64,000 nucleotides of DNA from EX4572-165 sp002254885 (GTDB taxonomy: Archaea; Thermoplasmatota; E2; DHVEG-1). Positions 25,148-35,146 of this stretch are shown here, piece after piece. Positions within the stretch are counted from its first letter, which is position 1. Each line of letters starts with the position of its first letter. The DNA lies in contig JAOZSQ010000002.1 of the NCBI GenBank assembly GCA_029939595.1, forward strand, positions 1 through 64,000. Direction: 5' to 3'. Under the pieces are notes generated by a model. The model was not told the origin of the DNA, made no database searches, and worked only from the letters and a program-made list of their open reading frames with translations. Position numbers and translations under genes: made by a program.

Positions 25148-28100
25148 TTATTGTTTCTTATGATTTGGATCTCCTTTTGAGATGATATATCCTTTATGTT
25201 TTTTTCTCCATTTTCCCCAAAATAAAAGGACTGGCGGGAGGATAAAAATTGAGGTGAGAAACGCAAATACAATCGTTAATGCGGTAATAATACCAAATTG
25301 TTGTTGCACCGGCATTGGTGTAAAGACCAACATTCCAAAACCAAACATTGTCGTTACAGCAGATATTAGCAATGCTCCACCAGTGTGACCTATGGTTTCT
25401 GAGACTGCACCAATAACATCACCCGTATTATTTGCATATAATCTAAATCTTTCCACGGTATGGATTGCATATGTGATTCCTAGGCCAATTGTAAGGCTAG
25501 TTATCATTATAGTCATCACATTAAGGTTGTATCCAATGAAGTACATTGCTCCAACAATCCAAAGTGTTGAGATTAACACAGGTATCATTGTGATTAAACC
25601 AAGAACGGGGTTTCGATATGCAATTATAAGTACGATTCCTGCAAGTACAAGACATACGATTGTAGAGATTAGTTGACTTTCAGTCATTGACTTCATAATT
25701 ACATGCATCATAGAATTCTCACCGGTAACCGTTACGGTCGACTCATCAAATAGCCCTTCAACATCTTCATTGAGTCCATTATAAAGAACCTCCATGGCAT
25801 TACTAACATCATCCCCATTATCACCATTAATATTAGTATACACATGCACAACCATAGCATCATATCTACCTGCATTGGATTGATGTAGATACGATTGCAT
25901 TTCATAACCATAGTTTTCATGATCATATAGGTAATCAAAGAATTCTTCAACCATGGAATCTGAGGATGGTACCCCATTATTGTTTAAGGAAAACCTGGAA
26001 ACAAGAGATGTGTTAGCCTCCATTGCGTTTTGCATTACCGATAGAACGGAACCTGTTTTTGGAACACCATCACGAGAGAACATGACAAAACCATCATCTT
26101 TGCAGTTTTGAATTGCTTTATGGATATCTTCAAGATTTGATACATGAGCAATGTCTTCTTGTTCAATTAGGATATATTCTTTTTCCTGAGATGCAAAAGG
26201 AAATTCATTAAGAATTGTTGTCATCACAGTAACTGATGGGTTTTCTTCAGGTAGGAAATCCCCCATAGAGAATCCTGTTTCAATCTGCATTGCACCATAT
26301 CCCATAATTCCAGTTATCAAAATTGTGAGAATAAGAATGTGAACTGGATGATTACAGACAACACGTGCAATTTTTCGCATGATCTTACCATGTTCTTGAG
26401 TCTTTGGTTTAATTTTTTTTATCTGATTCTTTTTATCTGTTTTTCTATCCAAAATAAATCGCATTGCTGCCTGGAATGTAAGAGTAATTGCAAATACAAA
26501 TGCAATTCCAACAGCACACAACACACCAAAATCTCTAAGAGGAATCATTGTTGCAGTAAGAAACGATAAAAACGCAATAAACGTGGTAATGGTTGCAAGA
26601 AGCATAGCAACACCAATATCCTGAATGGACCGCTCCATAGCATGTTTAGAGGTTTTTCCTTTTCCTTTTTCGACACGGTAATTATGATAAAGATGAACTG
26701 AGTAATCTACCCCCAATCCCATTATCATTGGAATAAGGGCAACCTCCATCACCATGAATGGCATCTGTAAAAGCACCATCGTTCCAAACATCCAGATAAT
26801 TGCAAAGGTTAAACCTGCAAGAGGTAGGATGACATAAGATATCTTCCGAAAGCTTATCAGCAAAATAATACTGATCACAACAAAAATCATTGGCATAATT
26901 AAACTATTTGCCTCCATTGATGCCTCATTAATCTCAGTTTCAACAATGCTATTTCCTGTTGCCTGAAAATGAATCAGATCATCTTCTTCATTTTTTTCTT
27001 CTAAAACCTCAACAACATCTTTGCTAATCGATTCAATATCCAAAGGATCTGTGGAGCTGTTTATGTTCACCATTAGAAGAACTGATGATGCGCCAGTTTC
27101 AAATTGATAATCGCTAGAAATAAAATTAATAGACGCGTCTTTTAAACCATTAAGAAATGAGGGTTTCAAAAAAACTGTACCAGTCATAAATCCAGTGTCA
27201 GGTGCTCGATCTGTTTCTACATACAGTTGATCCATTTGAGTTAATGATAATACATCCATCTCACTCATCTGATTATTCATCATCTCAAACATGCCATTGA
27301 TATCATCCCATCCAATTCCAGCACGTTTTGAAAGAATGTTTTCACCAAGATTCCCTAGTATTGGTCTTTTTTGAATGAATTGGATCATATTCTCTGTTGC
27401 ATTCATACTTATAGTATTTCGTTTCCAAGGCATATTGAAAATTGGAAATTGATAGGTACGCACACCACAGTATAGGTTTCCCATTCTGGTTGGCATACCA
27501 AAACTACTAGTTTCAAAGCCAAAGCCATTTTCACCTAGCTCTTTACGAGAAACACTAATTGAAATTGCCGTGTTATCTGTGTCCCAGTTTATATTTCCAG
27601 ATTTCAGAGGAATTGGAAATGCTGTTTCAGTTCCTGGTGGTGTTATCCATAGATATGGTTTGAACGTGTAACTATTGCGTAGATCTCTGCTTTTAATCAA
27701 TTGAAAAATATGATTGATATTAGGGAAAAGACCATTTCTGATTTCCCAAAGTTCTTCTTTTGGTTCAAGCCTTGCGGATAAACGATACTGCATTTCCTGA
27801 AGCTTAGGTGGACCAATAATGTTTTGAAAGGATACAAACCATTCAATCACATTTGTTTTTAGTCCTCTGCTTAAAAGCATTGATTCAATATCTGAAATGT
27901 CATACAAAAGAATTGAAAAAGTTATATGGGTTTCATTTTGTTGTACCTCAAGGTTTTTCACATCAATTGTATCAATGGATGATTTCTTTGAAAAACGCTG
28001 GAACCGTTGAAAGTCAACATCCTCATTAGAATCATCAACATCATTAATATGTATTTTTTCATAAGAGGGATTGGCCATTAGATCGTGATATATGGAAAAA

Positions 28101-28492
28101 ATTTCTTCATCGCTACATTCATTGAGACTTTTATTGTATTCAAGGTCACATACAAGATCAACAAATCCTGCAATACTCATTACATCATCTACGCCATCTA
28201 TGTGGGTAATCTCTTCTGAGACTTGAAATAATGATTTTAATCCATCCAACGAAAGAACTGAATTTTTCTCTTCACTCTCAGCAAGAACCATAATTACTTC
28301 ATTGCTTGCACCAAAATAATCTTGAATTCGTTCATCTGCTAATACTACTTCATCATCTGGTAGAAAGTCATCCATAGATGTGTTCATTTCAAGTGTGGGT
28401 AATAAAATAGAAAAACCAGCAGTGATAAGAATTACAATAAGGACCACTATCAATGGTTTTGATGTAACTATTTTTCCAAGAGAATCTAGCAT
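25148..28492 (-). CDS. RND superfamily exporter (MMPL/HAE3-like)
   Basis: A 1114-residue membrane transporter with the duplicated RND plan. TM1 lies near residues 13-33, followed by a long extracellular loop. TM2-6 lie near 565-720 and contain MGLGVDYSVHLYHNYR. TM7 near 750 precedes a second loop, and TM8-12 in the last 160 residues contain SLTIGLGITYAIHTVERFR. Archaeal members of this group are predicted to export lipids or other hydrophobic compounds using the proton gradient. It stands alone on its strand. The substrate is unknown. Confidence 0.88.
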   Translation of the reverse strand: MLDSLGKIVTSKPLIVVLIVILITAGFSILLPTLEMNTSMDDFLPDDEVVLADERIQDYFGASNEVIMVLAESEEKNSVLSLDGLKSLFQVSEEITHIDGVDDVMSIAGFVDLVCDLEYNKSLNECSDEEIFSIYHDLMANPSYEKIHINDVDDSNEDVDFQRFQRFSKKSSIDTIDVKNLEVQQNETHITFSILLYDISDIESMLLSRGLKTNVIEWFVSFQNIIGPPKLQEMQYRLSARLEPKEELWEIRNGLFPNINHIFQLIKSRDLRNSYTFKPYLWITPPGTETAFPIPLKSGNINWDTDNTAISISVSRKELGENGFGFETSSFGMPTRMGNLYCGVRTYQFPIFNMPWKRNTISMNATENMIQFIQKRPILGNLGENILSKRAGIGWDDINGMFEMMNNQMSEMDVLSLTQMDQLYVETDRAPDTGFMTGTVFLKPSFLNGLKDASINFISSDYQFETGASSVLLMVNINSSTDPLDIESISKDVVEVLEEKNEEDDLIHFQATGNSIVETEINEASMEANSLIMPMIFVVISIILLISFRKISYVILPLAGLTFAIIWMFGTMVLLQMPFMVMEVALIPMIMGLGVDYSVHLYHNYRVEKGKGKTSKHAMERSIQDIGVAMLLATITTFIAFLSFLTATMIPLRDFGVLCAVGIAFVFAITLTFQAAMRFILDRKTDKKNQIKKIKPKTQEHGKIMRKIARVVCNHPVHILILTILITGIMGYGAMQIETGFSMGDFLPEENPSVTVMTTILNEFPFASQEKEYILIEQEDIAHVSNLEDIHKAIQNCKDDGFVMFSRDGVPKTGSVLSVMQNAMEANTSLVSRFSLNNNGVPSSDSMVEEFFDYLYDHENYGYEMQSYLHQSNAGRYDAMVVHVYTNINGDNGDDVSNAMEVLYNGLNEDVEGLFDESTVTVTGENSMMHVIMKSMTESQLISTIVCLVLAGIVLIIAYRNPVLGLITMIPVLISTLWIVGAMYFIGYNLNVMTIMITSLTIGLGITYAIHTVERFRLYANNTGDVIGAVSETIGHTGGALLISAVTTMFGFGMLVFTPMPVQQQFGIITALTIVFAFLTSIFILPPVLLFWGKWRKKHKGYIISKGDPNHKKQ

Positions 28493-28986
28493 TATTAATC
28501 ACCATAATAAAAAAAAAAATCTTTTTTTCTTCGTTGCCCGTCCTACATATCAATTATTTGTGAGTATATTTTTATTTTATTGAGATTCTTGATTTTTGAA
28601 TTGCATTATATTTTTGTAAATGTTGATCGGAAATTTCATTGAAACATCCATTGAATCAATATTTTTTTTAACCCCTATTAATAATATTATATTTAAATTA
28701 TATATAAAAATTTCTCTTTTATTAATAATTTTTTATTAGTAAAATAAAATATTTTTTTAAAATATCCAGAAAATGTGGGTTGGATTATAAGTGAATAATG
28801 ATTCATTGAAATATATTTCATGTATTATGATTGATATTGGTCATTATATAATATGAAAATGGCCAGATGTGACCAGTTAAAATAAAAAATGAATGCAAAA
28901 AGAAGGATGATGTGAAGAAAAATAGTTGTCAAAAATTGAATAAGTAAAATTTTATATGATCCACATCTTAATGTTTGTTATACAAT
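28493..28986. other. intergenic region without a gene
   Basis: About 490 nt, very AT-rich, between the RAM-domain gene and the RND gene. It should hold the RND promoter (A/T-rich TATA-like stretches near 28565-28575 on the minus strand). A loose inverted repeat TGGTCA (28838-28843)/TGACCA (28870-28875) with a nearby TGGCCA could be an operator. No open frame is convincing. Confidence 0.4.
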
Positions 28987-29238
28987 CTAATTTAATGATC
29001 CCATGATTTCTTGCTCTATGATTTGTGTAGAAGTACGAATTACTGAGGGGTGACATTGTATTTTATTTGTCAAATCATATAATTTGTCAAGTGAAGTTGT
29101 ATTTACATAAATAATTAGATCATGTTTTCCCGATACGACAGAAATTGATTTTAAATTATCAATACTTTTGATTTGTTCCATAGTTTCATGAATTTTTCCA
29201 TTTTGTTTTACAGTTGTCAATACATATGCTGAGATCAT
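28987..29238 (-). CDS. standalone Lrp/AsnC ligand-binding (RAM) domain protein
   Basis: An 83-residue protein consisting only of the effector-binding domain of Lrp/AsnC regulators: ISAYVLTTVKQNGKIHETMEQI, then SISVVSGKHDLIIYVNTTSLDKLYDL and SVIRTSTQIIEQEI. It has no helix-turn-helix. Such proteins form dimers and higher rings that bind amino acids or co-assemble with full-length Lrp proteins. In a peptide-degrading organism an amino-acid sensor fits, but the partner is not in the window. Confidence 0.88.
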   Translation of the reverse strand: MISAYVLTTVKQNGKIHETMEQIKSIDNLKSISVVSGKHDLIIYVNTTSLDKLYDLTNKIQCHPSVIRTSTQIIEQEIMGSLN

Positions 29239-29412
29239 TCAATAAATCCATCCTTTTTTTCTCCCGTACTAAAAATTAGATATAAAAATCTTTTCTATGT
29301 AAAAATTGTATTTGAATAAATTATTAAAAAATAAAGATTTTGAATATAATAAAAAATATAAACCTTATTGTTATAATATGATATATTGGATGGTATAAAG
29401 GAAACAGAGGGT

Positions 29413-30441
29413 ATGTACAAAATTATTAGTTTTATTTTAATTTCTTTTCTAATATTTACACAATCTTTTTCAGGATGTATTGATCTGGATGACACATTAA
29501 ATTTTTTTGATAAAGAATTGAGACGAGCAGAACCCTATTTAAAAGAAATTGTTTTTGATGATCCAACACTTCAAACTTATGCACTTTCGGTGTGTAATGA
29601 TTATGGCAGTTCAGATAAAGAATCTATTATTACTGCTCTGTATCGCCATATTGTAGAAGATTTTTCATATATCTCAGATCCTGAAAACGAGGAACTTATC
29701 AGATCGCCAAAACAAACCATTCAATTGAAAGGAGGTGACTGTGAAGACTTATCAATTCTACTAATGTCCCTTTTGGAAAACATGGGTATTAAAACATATC
29801 TTGTTTTAACAGAGGAACATGCTTATGCTCTTGCTTACGATGTCAATATCAGTAATCTTTGGCAATATGTAGAACAAGAGCTTGTCCAACAAGTTGAACA
29901 GGATTCAGGAGAAACAATATGGCAACATTATCATCAAACATTTACTTTACAAAAACATAGAAATTGGTATTATGGTGGAAATGGAGAGTTATTGGCTGAA
30001 AGTGAAAGTTTTGACTATTTAGAAATTATTTATAATGTTTCATCAAAACAACCAATTGATATGTATATTGTTCCAACTAAAGATGATTTTGATGATTTCA
30101 CAAAGGATAATGATTTCACAAATTTCCCACATCATCAATATATAAAAGAAACACAGATGAATGGTAATTGCAGCAATATGAAAAACTATGGGGGAATCAT
30201 TCTGAGTAATCCACGATGGCTTGACGCACAAGTAACCGTTAATCTTACTTTTTATTCTCATCCATCTTTTTATAAACTTTTTGAAAACAAGACAATACGA
30301 ACCTATTTTGTTAAAGAAAAACACTGTGTGGTTCTTGAACCTACGGCGGGAGAGTATGGATACCCAGGATATGATGCAAATGTTACTGGAACAAAAACTG
30401 CAATAGATCCTGTTACAAAAGATTACTTCTATTTAGATTAA
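29413..30441 (+). CDS. transglutaminase-like lipoprotein
   Basis: A 342-residue exported protein. The signal peptide ends in a lipobox-like SFSGC (Cys22), suggesting lipid anchoring. A transglutaminase-like cysteine peptidase core has GGDCEDLSILLMSLL (Cys110), EEHAYALAYDVN (His136, Asp143), so the Cys-His-Asp triad is complete. The rest is beta-rich and unassigned. The frame opens at 29386, but ATG 29413 gives a standard signal peptide with GAGGGT just before it. Archaeal transglutaminase-like proteins are usually proteases rather than cross-linkers. It converges on the next gene across a perfect hairpin. Confidence 0.82.
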   Translation: MYKIISFILISFLIFTQSFSGCIDLDDTLNFFDKELRRAEPYLKEIVFDDPTLQTYALSVCNDYGSSDKESIITALYRHIVEDFSYISDPENEELIRSPKQTIQLKGGDCEDLSILLMSLLENMGIKTYLVLTEEHAYALAYDVNISNLWQYVEQELVQQVEQDSGETIWQHYHQTFTLQKHRNWYYGGNGELLAESESFDYLEIIYNVSSKQPIDMYIVPTKDDFDDFTKDNDFTNFPHHQYIKETQMNGNCSNMKNYGGIILSNPRWLDAQVTVNLTFYSHPSFYKLFENKTIRTYFVKEKHCVVLEPTAGEYGYPGYDANVTGTKTAIDPVTKDYFYLD

Positions 30442-30490
30442 TTATAAATTATCGTACTATTATAACATTATTGATATAAAAAAATAAGAA

Positions 30491-30514
30491 GTTGAGATGT
30501 ATTTACATCTCAAC
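30491..30514. terminator. perfect 10-bp hairpin between convergent genes
   Basis: GTTGAGATGT and ACATCTCAAC are perfect inverted repeats separated by ATTT. The structure lies about 50 nt after the transglutaminase-like gene and covers the last codons and stop of the convergent gene at 30503. It is placed to act as a terminator or 3-prime-end stabiliser for both transcripts. Confidence 0.55.
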
Positions 30515-31111
30515 AATTTTCACATGTGCAATAGCCCATCCAGCGTTATGAGGGACCATCCATTGCATTTTTAATAATTGATTTTCCCTATCAATTTTAT
30601 AAAGACCTGTTAATTTTGTTTCAGATCCATCTTCTTTTATTATCTTTCCATTAAAATATCCTTTTTTCATTATACCAACAAGTTGTTGTTTTTCATCATC
30701 ACCTGTTTTATTGAAGAGTCCTTTGAAAACGCCAACTCGTATACCATTTTGGGTTGTTCTGAGTGTGATTCTTCCACCCCAATATCCATTAAATTCTCTA
30801 TCGGTCCCATTACCCCATTTACCTCGGATCCTTAGATATTTTTTCAAACATTTATCCGAATCAGTAAACTCTGGAAGATCTGTTGTTTCATCTTCAGATA
30901 TATATTCTTCATCATCAACAGACGAAATCTCTTCATCATATGCCTCTAAAAGTTCAGCATCAATGTCTGCAAAAGGTGAAACATCAACATACTCGAGGTA
31001 TTCTCCATTTTCCACGGTTTGGTTATTCAATACGTCTTCTGCAAGTACCAGCGTTGGGATGAGTGCAGCAATAACTACAACCACCATTCCTATTGTGTAG
31101 ATTTTTTTCAT
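30503..31111 (-). CDS. secreted protein of unknown function
   Basis: A 202-residue protein. A signal peptide (about 1-24, MKKIYTIGMVVVVIAALIPTLVLA) is followed by an acidic segment (about 40-90) with many Asp/Glu, then a beta-rich domain of about 110 residues with repeated Gly-aromatic turns (GYWGGR, GVFKGLFN, GYFNGKI, LTGLYKID), reminiscent of short beta-strand repeats. Its 3-prime end lies inside the perfect hairpin at 30491-30514. A GAAGTGATAG-containing region precedes the ATG. I do not recognise the family. Confidence 0.7.
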   Translation of the reverse strand: MKKIYTIGMVVVVIAALIPTLVLAEDVLNNQTVENGEYLEYVDVSPFADIDAELLEAYDEEISSVDDEEYISEDETTDLPEFTDSDKCLKKYLRIRGKWGNGTDREFNGYWGGRITLRTTQNGIRVGVFKGLFNKTGDDEKQQLVGIMKKGYFNGKIIKEDGSETKLTGLYKIDRENQLLKMQWMVPHNAGWAIAHVKIVEM

Positions 31112-31218
31112 GTTCTATCACTTCATCCCTCCTTTTTGTCATTTTTTTTATATATGCATTTACCAAAATTTATACCAAAAGAGGCCAAAATGATACCCAA
31201 ATTCAACCTAAATCATGC

Positions 31219-31710
31219 TTATTCGTTACTTAGATGAAAGAGGATAACAAGGGCAATGGTTTCAAAAAAATTAGCAATGATGGAAAATATTGCTGATTGA
31301 TATGTTAATAAAATATTATATATTCCTAGCCTGGGCCCAATGGACATAATTGAGATTAATATATTAAGAATTGGAAGACTTAAAAGTGATTGAATAAAAA
31401 GGACAAGGAGAAACACGATTAAACCCAGAAGAAATGGGGACTGTGTGTTTTTGAAATCCTTTTTATAACTCCATAGCAATCCAGCAATAAGACTTAGATT
31501 AATACTAATAAAAATTGTTTCAAAAATAAAATTTGTTGAAAAACCATGCCAAATGTCCTGATACTGATCAATACCTCCAATGCGCCTATGGAGGATACTC
31601 AGGCTACCAAATGAGAGGATGAGGCCAACAATAACTCCAATGACAAGAAAAACAAAGAGCATCATGATTGTTTTTGTTTTAGGATCATATTTTTCCATTA
31701 TTTTACCCAT
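31219..31710 (-). CDS. small four-helix membrane protein next to a winged-helix gene
   Basis: A 163-residue integral membrane protein with four hydrophobic segments (about 16-38, 55-75, 88-115 and 125-155) and no recognisable enzymatic motif. It begins 23 nt after the winged-helix gene on the same strand with a GGAGAG ribosome-binding match, so both are probably one operon. Archaeal regulator-membrane protein pairs of this kind are common, and the membrane partner may relay a signal (inference). Confidence 0.7.
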   Translation of the reverse strand: MGKIMEKYDPKTKTIMMLFVFLVIGVIVGLILSFGSLSILHRRIGGIDQYQDIWHGFSTNFIFETIFISINLSLIAGLLWSYKKDFKNTQSPFLLGLIVFLLVLFIQSLLSLPILNILISIMSIGPRLGIYNILLTYQSAIFSIIANFFETIALVILFHLSNE

Positions 31711-31733
31711 TGTATATTACTCTCCTATTTCTA

Positions 31734-32030
31734 CTACTTCTTTTTTTTCCCAATTTTTCCCCAAATCTCATGAAAAAATTCCTCATTTTTTTCTAATAAA
31801 TCAGATGGAAAATACATTATGCCATACCCTGAACCAGTGTGGGTGATAAGATTATTTTTTTCCAGAACTTGAATATGATGTCGAACTGTTTTATAATCAA
31901 GATTAACTTTTTTTGAAAGTTCATTGGCATTATATGGCTGTGCCCATAGGACTTCAAGAATTCTCCCACGGTTAAACCCACCAGAAGAACCACTGAGTAA
32001 CCACCAGAGAAGTCGTTTTACACCGTGCAT
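31734..32030 (-). CDS. winged-helix transcriptional regulator (ArsR-like)
   Basis: A 98-residue protein whose core, GRILEVLWAQPYNANELSKKVNLDYKTVRHHIQVLEKNNLI, is a complete winged helix-turn-helix, followed by a beta wing (TGSGYGIMYF) and a short helix. The frame reaches a TTG at 32039; ATG 32030 is preferred. A TATA-like TTTATAAC (rc of about 32066-32073) gives only a short leader. It is the first gene of a two-gene unit with the membrane protein. Confidence 0.85.
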   Translation of the reverse strand: MHGVKRLLWWLLSGSSGGFNRGRILEVLWAQPYNANELSKKVNLDYKTVRHHIQVLEKNNLITHTGSGYGIMYFPSDLLEKNEEFFHEIWGKIGKKKK

Positions 32031-32176
32031 GCCATACAACCTTTAAATATAGAAAATAGCAATATGTTATAAATCATTTGTTTTTTTAAAATAACAAGTT
32101 CGGCATAAGTCGTAAAATACCATCTAAAATAATATAAATACCTTCATTTCTTAAAAAATAAGGTGATTTGGAAGAA

Positions 32177-33775
32177 ATGAAAAAAATGATATTTGTCAAT
32201 TTAGTATCTCTAATTATTATCACTTTAATATTAATACAACCTGTATCCTCAAACATATCTTGTTCACAGAACGAAATAATCATTGTGGATAATGAAGGAG
32301 ATGGTGATTATCAAACCATACAACAAGCAATAGATAATGCAAATTCGGGCGATATAATCCAAATATATAGTGGAATTTACAATGAGAAACTAATCATTCA
32401 AAAAGAAAGAATCACACTTAAAGGAATTGATCATGAATTGGGAGCTGGAACTGATACTGAATATCCAATCATCAATGGAGATCAGATTGGAAATGTTATC
32501 GAAATATATGGAAAACATTGTCAAATAACATCATGTATCATCCAAAATAGTGGACATGGTATTTTTGATGCAGGAATTTTCATTCTTTCAAATGAAGTAA
32601 TAATATCTGCAAATGGAATTGTTAGTAATCAGTATGGTATTCTTGTAAATAATTGTACTGAAAACATTATAGAAAATAATTACATTCTTTCAAACACTAT
32701 GGATGGGATATACCTTCTTTTCACAGAAGAAAACATCATTTCAAATAATATCATTAGGGAAAATGGTTTCCAAGGAATGTTTATGTATGAGGCAAATAAA
32801 AATACCATAACTGAAAACACTTTTTCACTGAATGGTAAAGATGGTATTCATCTAAGGAATACCTGTATGAACAATGAAATAACAAAAAACATAATTCATT
32901 CAAATAGTATCGATGGAATAAAAATAATGGATTCAAATGTTTATTATAATAATTTAAACAATAATGAAATTTATTCAAATGGCTGGAATGGGGTTCATAT
33001 TGTCAATGGACAATCAAATATCATATCCGATAATATGATTTATTTAAACTTATTAAATGGAATTCAAATTGGAAACGCAGATAACAATAGAATCATACGA
33101 AATACCATCCAAGACAATAAAGAAGAAGGCATTGTCTTTTTGTTCTCAGGATCTCAAAATAATCAAATATACTATAATAATATAATTAATGATAATGCAT
33201 TTGATGGTGGAAAAAACATATGGGATGATGGAAGAGATGCCGGGGGAAACTACTGGTCATATTACAAGGGGTTAGATGTGGATGGAGATGGCATTGGCGA
33301 TACACCTTATATTATTGAGGGAATGGGAAATATGGATAATACACCATTCATTGACCCTTTATATCCGCCTCAAACTCCAAGTCAACCAAGAGGGCCTACA
33401 ATTGGAGTACCCGGAACAAGTTACACATATAGAACAACTTCATCAGATAATCTGCACAATAAGATACAATATGGGTGGGATTGGAATGGAGATGATGTTG
33501 TGGATGAATGGACTTTTTTTTATTCACCTGAAGAACCATGTGAAACATCTTATATTTGGAATCAAAATGGAACATATCAAATAAAAGTGAAAGCAATGGA
33601 TGATCAGGGTTTTCAAAGTGATTGGTCACAACCATTATCAATTACGATGCCAAAAGATCCAAAAAACAAAATAGACATTATAGGAAATTTCATATTCAAC
33701 TTTTGTCAACAGATTCTATATCGTATTTATGCTATAATTGTGGCTGACCAACAACCAAATATTGCAAAATACTAG
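32177..33775 (+). CDS. secreted NosD-like beta-helix protein with PKD-like domain
   Basis: A 532-residue exported protein. A signal peptide is followed by a beta-helix domain (about 35-390) opening with DNEGDGDYQTIQQAIDNANSGDIIQIYSG and built from many repeats of the N-x-I-x-x-N form seen in NosD and periplasmic copper-binding relatives. A DVDGDGIGDTPY calcium-type loop ends it. A PKD-like domain (about 405-495) and a hydrophobic C-terminal tail follow. ATG 32177 is chosen over the upstream TTG (32168) because AGGTGAT stands 9 nt before it. Binding or surface display of polysaccharide is a likely but unproven role. Confidence 0.82.
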   Translation: MKKMIFVNLVSLIIITLILIQPVSSNISCSQNEIIIVDNEGDGDYQTIQQAIDNANSGDIIQIYSGIYNEKLIIQKERITLKGIDHELGAGTDTEYPIINGDQIGNVIEIYGKHCQITSCIIQNSGHGIFDAGIFILSNEVIISANGIVSNQYGILVNNCTENIIENNYILSNTMDGIYLLFTEENIISNNIIRENGFQGMFMYEANKNTITENTFSLNGKDGIHLRNTCMNNEITKNIIHSNSIDGIKIMDSNVYYNNLNNNEIYSNGWNGVHIVNGQSNIISDNMIYLNLLNGIQIGNADNNRIIRNTIQDNKEEGIVFLFSGSQNNQIYYNNIINDNAFDGGKNIWDDGRDAGGNYWSYYKGLDVDGDGIGDTPYIIEGMGNMDNTPFIDPLYPPQTPSQPRGPTIGVPGTSYTYRTTSSDNLHNKIQYGWDWNGDDVVDEWTFFYSPEEPCETSYIWNQNGTYQIKVKAMDDQGFQSDWSQPLSITMPKDPKNKIDIIGNFIFNFCQQILYRIYAIIVADQQPNIAKY

Positions 33776-33911
33776 TAATCAAAAAGACATTTGTTCAATG
33801 AAAATCCCGGATTTCTATGCAAGGAATACTGTTTTAAGCACTCTGCGATCTAGAATTGGAATTATTAGTCAGCCTCAATTTTATATGCATTATAATAGAA
33901 TATGTCTGAAT

Positions 33912-34919
33912 TCAATTTCTAAATGAAAAGATATTTCCAAAGATATTACTTATGGACCTTTCTATGATTAATTTAACAATATTGTTAAAAAACCGATTTA
34001 AAGCATACTTAGTAACATTTGACATAAAATCTGAGAATTTGCTTTCATGTATATGAATTGTAATTGTTTCAATATCCGAATTTCCATCTTCATCAGTTAC
34101 GTTAAGTGATACTTGATAGATTCCAGGAATCCAGAATATGTGGGAGGGATTCTGTTCAGTACTTTCCTTGTTTTTTGGAAGAAATCCATCATCAAAAAAC
34201 CAATGATATGAATGATTACCATTATCGCTATCTAAACAATCACCATAGAAGTTTATTTTCTTTGGTGCTTTTCCGCTGATACTACTAGATGTTAGAATGG
34301 CATGAGGAATGTATTTTTCAATAACATTGATCTCAATGGATGTTGTTACTTCAATTCTATTATCAAATGAAACAGTTAGCCAAACATAATATGATCCTGT
34401 TTCATTAAACCAGTGTATTGGATTTTGGATGTCTGATGTTGAACCATCTCCAAAATCCCAGTGGTATGAAGAGATCTTACGTTCAAGATCATATGCATTT
34501 CCTGAAAAATTAATCAATAATGGAGATTTTCCAACGGTTTTATTAGTAGTTATTGATGCAATAGGTTTCTGATAATTTACAACATCGATTTCAATAGTAT
34601 CGCTTGATTTTGCTCCTGCATTGTCCCATACCGTAATTGTTGCAAAAAAGGTTCCTTGTTTAGAATATGTATGTCTAATCATTTCTTTATCTGATTCCGA
34701 ACCATCTCCAAAATCCCATAGAACTTTTTTTATATCTCCATCTTGATCATTATGAAAGCAAGAAAATGAAATAATTAATGGTGCAGTTCCATATGAAACA
34801 TCTGCTTGTGCTTCTACAACAGGAATAATATTTTCTTTGAATGATTGACCAATAGTAATGCTTAGTGCGGATGTTATAATAATGATGCAAACAAATAATG
34901 CTAATGTTTTATTTTCCAT
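33912..34919 (-). CDS. secreted protein with three PKD domains and amphipathic C-terminal tail
   Basis: A 335-residue exported protein. A signal peptide (about 1-22) is followed by three PKD-type Ig-like domains, two with the classic WDFGDGS motif (about residues 40-115 and 125-205) and a third variant with FFDDG (about 215-300). The last 40 residues (SDFMSNVTKYALNRFF and on) are helical, hydrophobic and amphipathic, like the tails of other secreted proteins in this window. There is no enzymatic domain. The frame opens at 34949; ATG 34919 follows GCGAGGG. Confidence 0.85.
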   Translation of the reverse strand: MENKTLALFVCIIIITSALSITIGQSFKENIIPVVEAQADVSYGTAPLIISFSCFHNDQDGDIKKVLWDFGDGSESDKEMIRHTYSKQGTFFATITVWDNAGAKSSDTIEIDVVNYQKPIASITTNKTVGKSPLLINFSGNAYDLERKISSYHWDFGDGSTSDIQNPIHWFNETGSYYVWLTVSFDNRIEVTTSIEINVIEKYIPHAILTSSSISGKAPKKINFYGDCLDSDNGNHSYHWFFDDGFLPKNKESTEQNPSHIFWIPGIYQVSLNVTDEDGNSDIETITIHIHESKFSDFMSNVTKYALNRFFNNIVKLIIERSISNIFGNIFSFRN

Positions 34920-35146
34920 ATGCCCTCGCCATTGAATCTTGATAATCAAAATATAATAATATCATATAAATATTTTGAATATATTAAAAACAAATTAAAA
35001 ATAATAAAATCTTTTGGAGGTTAAAATTTTATTCAAAATTAACTTATAATACAATTGATTTCTTCAAGATTATTTACATTATTAACAAATAAATATGGAA
35101 AAGTTTATATTGATAATCTCATAATAACTAATATTGTTGTGAAAAA

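Noticed and set aside
28838..28875. TGGTCA/TGACCA inverted repeat as an operator
   Set aside because: Arms of six bases 26 nt apart are expected by chance in this AT-rich sequence; noted only as possible.
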